Assembly: GCA_016932715.1 (NCBI GenBank)
Contig: JAFGCG010000090.1
Location: 48,040-112,039, forward strand
Reading direction: 5' to 3'
DNA: 64,000 bases
From: Anaerolineales bacterium
GTDB lineage: Bacteria > Chloroflexota > Anaerolineae > Anaerolineales > Villigracilaceae
The position numbers and the translations under genes were made by a program. Of this stretch, positions 57,909 to 64,000 are shown piece after piece (positions within the stretch are counted from its first letter, which is position 1; each line of letters opens with the position of its first letter). The notes under the pieces were generated by a model. That model saw only the letters and a program-made list of their open reading frames with translations, made no database searches and was not told the origin of the DNA.

Positions 57909-59009
57909 TCAACCTTTGACAGAGCCGGCGAGCATACCGCGCACGAAGTAGCGTTGCAGGGCGAAGAACACGATCAGCGGGATGAGCATGCTGACGAAGG
58001 CGCCGGCTGTCAGCAAATGCCAGTCCTGGCCGCGGTCGCCGACGATGGAAGCCAGTTTCATGGTCACCACCCGCACGTTCGGGTCGGGTCCCAGGATGAT
58101 CAACGCCACCAGATAGTCGTTCCAGACCCACAGGAACTGGAAGATCGCGAACGAGGCGAGCGCGGGGGTGGAGAGCGGCAGGATCAATTGGGTGAAAATC
58201 GTGAAATGAGAGGCGCCATCGATGAACGCAGCTTCCAGCGTCTCGCGCGGCAGTTGACTGATATAGTTGAACAGCAGATACGTGGCTAAGGGCAAACCGA
58301 AGCCGGTGTGCGCCATCCAGATCCCCAGAAATGTTCCGTTGAGAGACAGTCCGGCAAAGTCTCTTAACACGGGGACAAGCGCGATCTGCAAAGGTACAAC
58401 TACCAGTGCCACAGTCAGGATGAACCAAAAGCGCCGGCCCGGAAAACGCATCCAAGCGAAGCCATAGGCCGCAAAGGCGGCGATCAGGATGGGGATGATC
58501 GTAGAGGGAACGGCTACGGTCAGGCTGTTGAGCAGGGCAACTGAAAAATCGTCGCCGCGGACTGTCTGCACCGTGCCATCGGCATGTGTAATTCGGATGT
58601 TCTTTCCCTGGATGACCTGCTGATAGTTATCCAGCGTTAAGCCGCCTGGCATGATCCAGTCCTTTTTCTGGATCTGAATATTGCCAATGCGCCGGTTGCC
58701 GATCCAGACCAGGCGCGTGTCGCCTTCTTCCACCCCGGCCTGCATTTCTTCGAATGTTGCTGTGATGCCCTCCACCGTCATCGGACTGTTCGTGTCCAGC
58801 TCAAGTTCGCGTGGATCGATCGTCTTGGTCATGACCCAGCCGCGATGGGGCAGCACATTCCACCAGGGCGAAGTCTGGATATCAAACCTCTGGCGGAACG
58901 AGGAGACAAAGATACCGACCACAGGGATCAACCAGAGCAGGACGATCAAAATCAGGGTGCCATTGACCAGCAAGGCGTTTATGGATCTTTTGATGCGACC
59001 GATGTTCAT
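57909..59009 (-). CDS. Carbohydrate ABC permease, MalG/AglG-like, with enlarged loop after TM1
   Basis: EAAFIDGASHFTIFTQLILPLSTPALASF; about 100-aa insertion RQRFDIQTSPWWN...GDDFSVALLNS. Confidence 0.88.
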   Translation of the reverse strand: MNIGRIKRSINALLVNGTLILIVLLWLIPVVGIFVSSFRQRFDIQTSPWWNVLPHRGWVMTKTIDPRELELDTNSPMTVEGITATFEEMQAGVEEGDTRLVWIGNRRIGNIQIQKKDWIMPGGLTLDNYQQVIQGKNIRITHADGTVQTVRGDDFSVALLNSLTVAVPSTIIPILIAAFAAYGFAWMRFPGRRFWFILTVALVVVPLQIALVPVLRDFAGLSLNGTFLGIWMAHTGFGLPLATYLLFNYISQLPRETLEAAFIDGASHFTIFTQLILPLSTPALASFAIFQFLWVWNDYLVALIILGPDPNVRVVTMKLASIVGDRGQDWHLLTAGAFVSMLIPLIVFFALQRYFVRGMLAGSVKG

Positions 59010-60223
59010 CGAAATGCCTCCTGTTCCCTGAGTTGGCGCAGATTGTAAAGGATGACTGGGGTTATCGCGAGCAGCAGGACAATCGCAATCGCCGAACCAT
59101 AGCCGGAATTACGGTTGATGAAAGACTGCCGGTAGAACTGCGTGGCGATCACATCCGTGCCGAACTGACCGCCGGTCATCACCCAGACGACGTCAAAGAT
59201 CTTCAGGGTGAAGATAATGATCGTTGTGGTAACCGTGATGATCGTCCCTAAAATATGGGGGATCATGATGCGGAAAAAGACCTGGATTTCAGTCGCCCCA
59301 TCCACACGGGCGGCTTCGATGATCTCCTCCGGGATACCTTTGATCGCGGCGGAGAAAAGCACCATCGCATACCCCGTCTGCAGCCAGACAACGATGATGA
59401 CCAGGAAAAGATTGTTCCAGGGGGCGATGGCTGTGTAGTTCGTCCAGCCGTGCGGTTGACCGCCAAACGCGACGACGACCGCATTCAGCAATCCGATCTG
59501 AGGGGTACCGGGTGGGTTGACCTCGTAGATAAAATTCCAGATCACACCGGCGCCGACGAAAGAGATGGCCATCGGCATGAAGATCAGGGACTTGGACATG
59601 CGCTCGAATTTGCTGCGATCTGCCAGCACAGCGACCAGCAGTCCGACAATGACTGTCAGTGGTGTGGCGATCCCGATCCAGAAGATAATATTGTTGCGCA
59701 GCGCGCTGAGCATCAGCCGGTCGGTAAAGACGGCAGCGTAGTTGGAGAGACCAACGAACTGCGCCGCCACTACCGTGAAGTATTCACCAGGATTCGTGAA
59801 TATCATCGTGACCGGCAGAGCGGGTGGTCCATTGCGGCCAAACAGGCTGAAATAAAAAGTGCGCACTGCCGGGAGAGCCAGGAACCAGATCATCATGGCG
59901 ATGGCTGGTCCTACGAAAACAAATGGCTGGAGTCTTTCGGTCCAATCAGGAGAAAGCGACTCCACCAGTTTGTTAAAAAGATAGTAGAGGATTGCTACTC
60001 CGCCTACCCCCCAAACAATGGCAACCACAGCAATGACCCACTTTGGCGCATTGCCCGCGCGCAGGAAGAGAAATCCCTGATACAAAAAGAAGAAAGCGAT
60101 CACCGGGATTAAAATGGCCAATCCCACTCGTAGAATCCAGGCGACTACCTTGCCTGCCGATTTTTGTTCCTTTTCAACAGTTTGCCCGAATTTTGTCACG
60201 GGAGGCTCCTTTCTCATCCTCAT
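59006..60223 (-). CDS. Carbohydrate ABC permease, MalF/AglF-like
   Basis: EEIIEAARVDGATEIQVFFRIMIPHI; 4-bp overlap with the second permease. Confidence 0.88.
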   Translation of the reverse strand: MRMRKEPPVTKFGQTVEKEQKSAGKVVAWILRVGLAILIPVIAFFFLYQGFLFLRAGNAPKWVIAVVAIVWGVGGVAILYYLFNKLVESLSPDWTERLQPFVFVGPAIAMMIWFLALPAVRTFYFSLFGRNGPPALPVTMIFTNPGEYFTVVAAQFVGLSNYAAVFTDRLMLSALRNNIIFWIGIATPLTVIVGLLVAVLADRSKFERMSKSLIFMPMAISFVGAGVIWNFIYEVNPPGTPQIGLLNAVVVAFGGQPHGWTNYTAIAPWNNLFLVIIVVWLQTGYAMVLFSAAIKGIPEEIIEAARVDGATEIQVFFRIMIPHILGTIITVTTTIIIFTLKIFDVVWVMTGGQFGTDVIATQFYRQSFINRNSGYGSAIAIVLLLAITPVILYNLRQLREQEAFR

Positions 60224-60260
60224 ACGGGGCGAATCGAAATATGCCTGGCAACATGTAATC

Positions 60261-60290
60261 GGGCTGCCAGTCCGTTAGGACTGGCAGCCC
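60261..60290 (-). promoter_or_regulatory. Strong intercistronic hairpin between substrate-binding protein and permease genes
   Basis: GGGCTGCCAGTCC-GTTA-GGACTGGCAGCCC. Confidence 0.7.
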
Positions 60291-60309
60291 ACAAACATCG
60301 AGCGTGAAA

Positions 60310-61746
60310 CTATTCGGGCCAGGAGGCGTCAATTTCCTTCAAAACGGTATCCAGGTCGGCTGACCCGGAGGCCCAGTCGGTCATGCCTTTCCAGAAGGAA
60401 CCAGCGCCGACCTCGCCTGGCATCAGGTCTGAGCCGTCGAAGCGGAAGCTGGTTGCCGTGCCGAAGAGTTCCGCGAGGCTGACTTCCAGCGGGATGCTGT
60501 ACATTTCAGGCGTGGCGGATTTCTGCGCGGCGAAGGCGCCGCCTTCAGCCAGGAAGCCGGAGACGGAGTTTGGCAGGGTGAAGTACTCGATCAGCGCGCG
60601 TACTTCAGGCCGGTCATTGAACATGACATAGATGTCGCCGGCGCCCAGGAGGGGCCTGCCGTACTGCTCGTCGATGGGCGGCAGATAGAAAGCGGCGTAG
60701 TCAACATCTGGTTTGGCGGTCTCGGGGAAGAAACCGGTGATGAAGTTTGCCTGGCGGTGCAGCCAGCAGTTGGGTGGATCGGTGAACAAGCCGGCCGGGG
60801 AGTCGCCAAAGAAGGTCGTGACGATGGCATCGCGGCCGCCGTAGACATAGCCTTCCTTGAACCAGATCTCGCCGATGACCTCGGCTGCATTCTTTACCTC
60901 AGGTGAGTCGAATTTCAGTTCGCCGGCAACCCAGGCATCGTAGTTCTCGAGCGAGGTGGTGCGCAGCATCACGTCTTCCATCCAGTCAGTGGCGGGCCAG
61001 CCGGTAGCTGCCTGGGATTCAATCCCGACGCACCAGGGTGTGCTGCCGTCCGCCACCATCTGATCAGAGAGGGCGAGGAGTTCATCCCAGGTTTCCGGGA
61101 CCTCATAACCGGAAGCCTCGAAGTCATCCTTCGGATACCAGACGAGGCTCTTGGCGCTGTAGCGGTTAAAGACACCGGCTACGATGGGGCCATCGGGGCT
61201 TTCCATGGTCGCCAGTTCCAGCCAGCTTGGAATGTAGGTCTGATTCAGATAATCGTCCGAGAGGAACTGGCCGACATCAATGATCTTGCCTTGCTCTGCA
61301 AACCGGCGGACCAGACTCGGCTGCGGGAAGTCGGCGATGTCAGGGGCCTGGCCAGCATCGACGGCGATCGAGATGCGGGCTTCGAATTCCTTGTTGCCCA
61401 CATAGTTGACCGTAATGCCGGTGGCTTCTTCAAAAGCAGCCCAGCCGCATTTCATCTTGCGGTCGTCGGGATCGGTCTGAGTGCCGTCCACGGTCACAGT
61501 CGTACCGGAATACTCACCAGCCAGGGCTTTCTCGAGGAAGCCGCCTGCAGGACCAACGATCTCTCCGAAATCGTACCCTTCGGCACAGTCCGTGGTGGGG
61601 GCTTCTGTTGCAGCTTCTGTTGCAGCTTCTGTTGCGGCTTCTGTTGCGGCTGCTGTTGCAGGAGGGGGAGTGGTTGCTGGAGCACAGGCTGCCAGAATCA
61701 CGGTAGCCAGCACAAGCACGCCCAGGATCTTGCTGAATTTAGACAT
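60310..61746 (-). CDS. ABC sugar-binding lipoprotein
   Basis: Lipobox VILAACAPA; (ATEA)n linker; solute-binding fold sequence. Confidence 0.88.
   Translation of the reverse strand: MSKFSKILGVLVLATVILAACAPATTPPPATAAATEAATEAATEAATEAPTTDCAEGYDFGEIVGPAGGFLEKALAGEYSGTTVTVDGTQTDPDDRKMKCGWAAFEEATGITVNYVGNKEFEARISIAVDAGQAPDIADFPQPSLVRRFAEQGKIIDVGQFLSDDYLNQTYIPSWLELATMESPDGPIVAGVFNRYSAKSLVWYPKDDFEASGYEVPETWDELLALSDQMVADGSTPWCVGIESQAATGWPATDWMEDVMLRTTSLENYDAWVAGELKFDSPEVKNAAEVIGEIWFKEGYVYGGRDAIVTTFFGDSPAGLFTDPPNCWLHRQANFITGFFPETAKPDVDYAAFYLPPIDEQYGRPLLGAGDIYVMFNDRPEVRALIEYFTLPNSVSGFLAEGGAFAAQKSATPEMYSIPLEVSLAELFGTATSFRFDGSDLMPGEVGAGSFWKGMTDWASGSADLDTVLKEIDASWPE
61601..61660. repeat. 12-bp tandem repeat encoding the ATEA linker
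   Basis: gcttctgttgca units. Confidence 0.85.
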
Positions 61747-61877
61747 TTCTACTTCTCCTAGTTTACTAACGGGTAGATTGAAATTGTAACGAACAGTCTG
61801 CATGGCATTGTGGAATGATAGTTTGTGAGTGCGACCACCTCCTTTATAGATGCACGAACCTGCTGCATCTGAAAATC

Positions 61878-62918
61878 TCAGTTCGGTACCGAAAGCTGAA
61901 AGCTTGACTTGCGCACGATCAATTCTGATTTTAGAAAGACATCTTCCTGGTCAAGCCTGTCACCTTGAATCAAACGGATCAAACGTTCTCCGCCTGCCCA
62001 GCCCAGGCCGAATGCCGGTAAACGAATTGTTGTCAGCGGGGGATCATAATATTCTGCAAGCGGAATATCGTCAAAGCCCACGACCGCGATATCTTTGGGA
62101 ATACATAGTCCGGCTTCTTTGATGGCGAGCATGGCGCCCATCGCCACCACATCACTTGCCACGAAGACGGCAGTCAGGCGAGGGGTCAATTGCAGCAGGG
62201 TTTGCATGGCTTTATAACCACTGGCGGGCGTGTAATTGCCCTCTTTGATGAGTGCCTGGTCAACCGGCAGGTTCGTTTTTTTTAGGGCCTGCAAATATCC
62301 ATCATGACGTTGCCGCGCGGAAGTGTAATTCAATGAGGCATTCGTAATTATACCAATACGCTGGTGTCCGCGCTCGATCAAATGATTCACTGCCATTTCG
62401 GCGCCCACGGTCGCGTTGACGTCGACAAAGGGGATGTCGGTTTCCGGCAGTTGACCCATCAGCAGAATGGGAACATGCTGCCGGTGCAGGTGCATCAGCG
62501 CCGCGTCATCCTGGCGGGGACCCGATAACAAAATACCGTCGACATGATTTTCTGCAACCAGGCGGGCATAACCGCCGGTGTCAGCCGGATCAACAGGTTT
62601 CAACAAGACATGAAAGCCCTGCTGGATGGCGGCCTGTTCCACACCCAGGATCACTTGCGGCAGAAAAGCGTCGCTAAAGATCTGCTCGGGCAATTGGCAA
62701 AGCACAAGTCCGATAGTGTATGACTTTCCGCTGACGAGTTTTTTCCCGGCAATATTGGGGGAGTAATTGAGTTTGCGAGCAGCGTCCAGGACACGTTTGC
62801 GGGTGGCTGTGCTGATGCTGACGCCCGGTACGTTGTTCAAAATAAATGAGACCGTGGTACGCGAAACATGTGCTAGTTTAGCAACATCCCGGCTGGTGGT
62901 TCGCTTGGTGGGTCTCAT
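61878..62918 (-). CDS. LacI-family transcriptional regulator
   Basis: TSRDVAKLAHVSRTTVSFILNNVPGVSISTATRKRVLDAARKLNYSPN. Confidence 0.93.
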   Translation of the reverse strand: MRPTKRTTSRDVAKLAHVSRTTVSFILNNVPGVSISTATRKRVLDAARKLNYSPNIAGKKLVSGKSYTIGLVLCQLPEQIFSDAFLPQVILGVEQAAIQQGFHVLLKPVDPADTGGYARLVAENHVDGILLSGPRQDDAALMHLHRQHVPILLMGQLPETDIPFVDVNATVGAEMAVNHLIERGHQRIGIITNASLNYTSARQRHDGYLQALKKTNLPVDQALIKEGNYTPASGYKAMQTLLQLTPRLTAVFVASDVVAMGAMLAIKEAGLCIPKDIAVVGFDDIPLAEYYDPPLTTIRLPAFGLGWAGGERLIRLIQGDRLDQEDVFLKSELIVRKSSFQLSVPN

Positions 62919-62928
62919 AGGCGTTTTT

Positions 62929-62944
62929 AGTAACACGTGTTACT
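62929..62944. promoter_or_regulatory. Candidate LacI-family operator
   Basis: Perfect 16-bp palindrome AGTAACACGTGTTACT just upstream of the regulator start. Confidence 0.6.
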
Positions 62945-62983
62945 GTTTCAGTATAAGGATTTTGCCTATGCTTGTCAAGTAGC

Positions 62984-63856
62984 TTATGGCTCGCGGCTGG
63001 AAATGGCCAACCCCAGTCCGATCAGCAGACCGCCGAGCAGGAAGAGTGCCGTGATCCGTTCCCCCAGGAAAAGCCATCCCAAAACGGTACCCACGACCGG
63101 CTGCGCGAAGAATGTCAGGGAGGCAAGGTTTGCATCCACCAGGGCGAAGGCGTTATTCCAGAGCACCATTGCCAGCGCAGTGGAGATGATCCCCAGGAAA
63201 AGCACGCCTCCCACGACCCCCAGGCTGATCTCTCCGACCCCGATCGTTTTCCACTCCCAGGCGCCCACGGGCAGGGAGACCGGCAGCCCGCCGAGGAACG
63301 CGATCAGGCTGAACGGAATCACCTCAAGATTCTGAGTCGCTTTGCGGACCAACACTGAATACAACGCCCACGTTACCGCCGCGCCGATGAGCAGGACATT
63401 GCCCAGGAACAGCTCAGGATTCAATTGCGCGGAACTTGGATCGATCACGGCGATCACGCCCAGGGTCGCGAGGACGAGCGCGATCAATCTCCGCCGTGTA
63501 ATTTTTCCCCGGAGCAGGATCCAGGCAAAGATCAACACGAACGCCGGCGTGGCGGAAGTCACCAGAGAGCCGTTCGCCGCAGTGGACAGTTTGGTTCCCA
63601 GGAACTGCAGGCTCAGTGAAACGCCATATCCAACCATGCCAACGCCGAGGACCTGGAATAGCTGTTTGCGAGGAACTTTGGGAAAGCCCCGCCACAGCAG
63701 GACGAGGACGAGCGTCAGCGCGCCCAGGAGCAATCGGAGAGAGACCAGTGCAAATGGGGGAATGATCTCCAGCACAACTTTGCTGACCACATACATCCCG
63801 CCCCAAATGGATGCCGCCGCGAGACCACAAAGAATACCCACAAGTGTTCTGTTCAT
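62984..63856 (-). CDS. EamA/DMT-family transporter
   Basis: Two EamA-like halves, about 10 TMs; GTKLSTAANGSLVTSATPAFVLIFAWILLRGKITRRRLIALVLATLGVIAV. Confidence 0.9.
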   Translation of the reverse strand: MNRTLVGILCGLAAASIWGGMYVVSKVVLEIIPPFALVSLRLLLGALTLVLVLLWRGFPKVPRKQLFQVLGVGMVGYGVSLSLQFLGTKLSTAANGSLVTSATPAFVLIFAWILLRGKITRRRLIALVLATLGVIAVIDPSSAQLNPELFLGNVLLIGAAVTWALYSVLVRKATQNLEVIPFSLIAFLGGLPVSLPVGAWEWKTIGVGEISLGVVGGVLFLGIISTALAMVLWNNAFALVDANLASLTFFAQPVVGTVLGWLFLGERITALFLLGGLLIGLGLAISSREP

Positions 63857-63874
63857 TGGACGGGGATTATATTC

Positions 63875-63916
63875 CGATTTACGATTAACGATTTTCGATT
63901 TCCAATTCCCAATTTC
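63875..63916. repeat. Six consecutive 7-bp units
   Basis: CGATTTA CGATTAA CGATTTT CGATTTC CAATTCC CAATTTC. Confidence 0.8.
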
Positions 63917-64000
63917 AGTAAGTCACGAATTTGCCGTAGTAACGACTTTAGTCGTTGAATTTACATCAAAACCAAGGCACATTTTGCTTAAAGAGCGACT

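Noticed and set aside
59255-60112. 285-aa plus-strand ORF
   Set aside because: Antisense to the MalF-like permease; charged low-complexity composition.
61601-61660. Possible regulatory tandem repeat
   Set aside because: In-frame ATEA linker of a lipoprotein; ordinary low-complexity linker.

Overview
A 64 kb window, probably from an anaerobic or fermentative Chloroflexota (Anaerolineae-like) genome; that placement is inferred from gene content and Cys-type lipoproteins and was not tested. Mostly ordinary metabolism: two aldehyde:ferredoxin oxidoreductases flanking a class III aminotransferase, a NuoEFG-NfnAB-ferredoxin electron-transfer operon, an OtsA-GT4-OtsB trehalose operon, an MacB/HlyD-type exporter, MoxR-DUF58, argF-rocD-ald-CoA transferase, pyruvate kinase, a TreS-like amylase and an alpha-glucoside-type ABC importer with a LacI regulator. 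The most unusual segment is about 12.7-24.5 kb. It holds a minus-strand operon encoding an Hsp70-FHA fusion, a HerA/DUF87-type ATPase with a Ser/Gly-rich linker and hydrophobic segment, and a tandemly duplicated three-gene module (HRKKGCxFCxLPC Cys protein, lipoprotein with PPEE(V/I)-type repeats, acidic MDEII protein with a conserved N-terminal block). A Ser/Thr kinase is convergent with it. A 57-nt ungapped RNA-like element (48/57 identical, shared stem and possible pseudoknot) occurs twice, once inside the operon and once just upstream of it. Other notable signals are intergenic palindromic arrays with 7-, 8- and 9-bp periods, a repeated hairpin with a compensatory base-pair change that appears nested in one array, two tRNA genes each beside a homing-endonuclease-like gene, and a decayed tRNA fragment. 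No rRNA, CRISPR array or prophage was seen.
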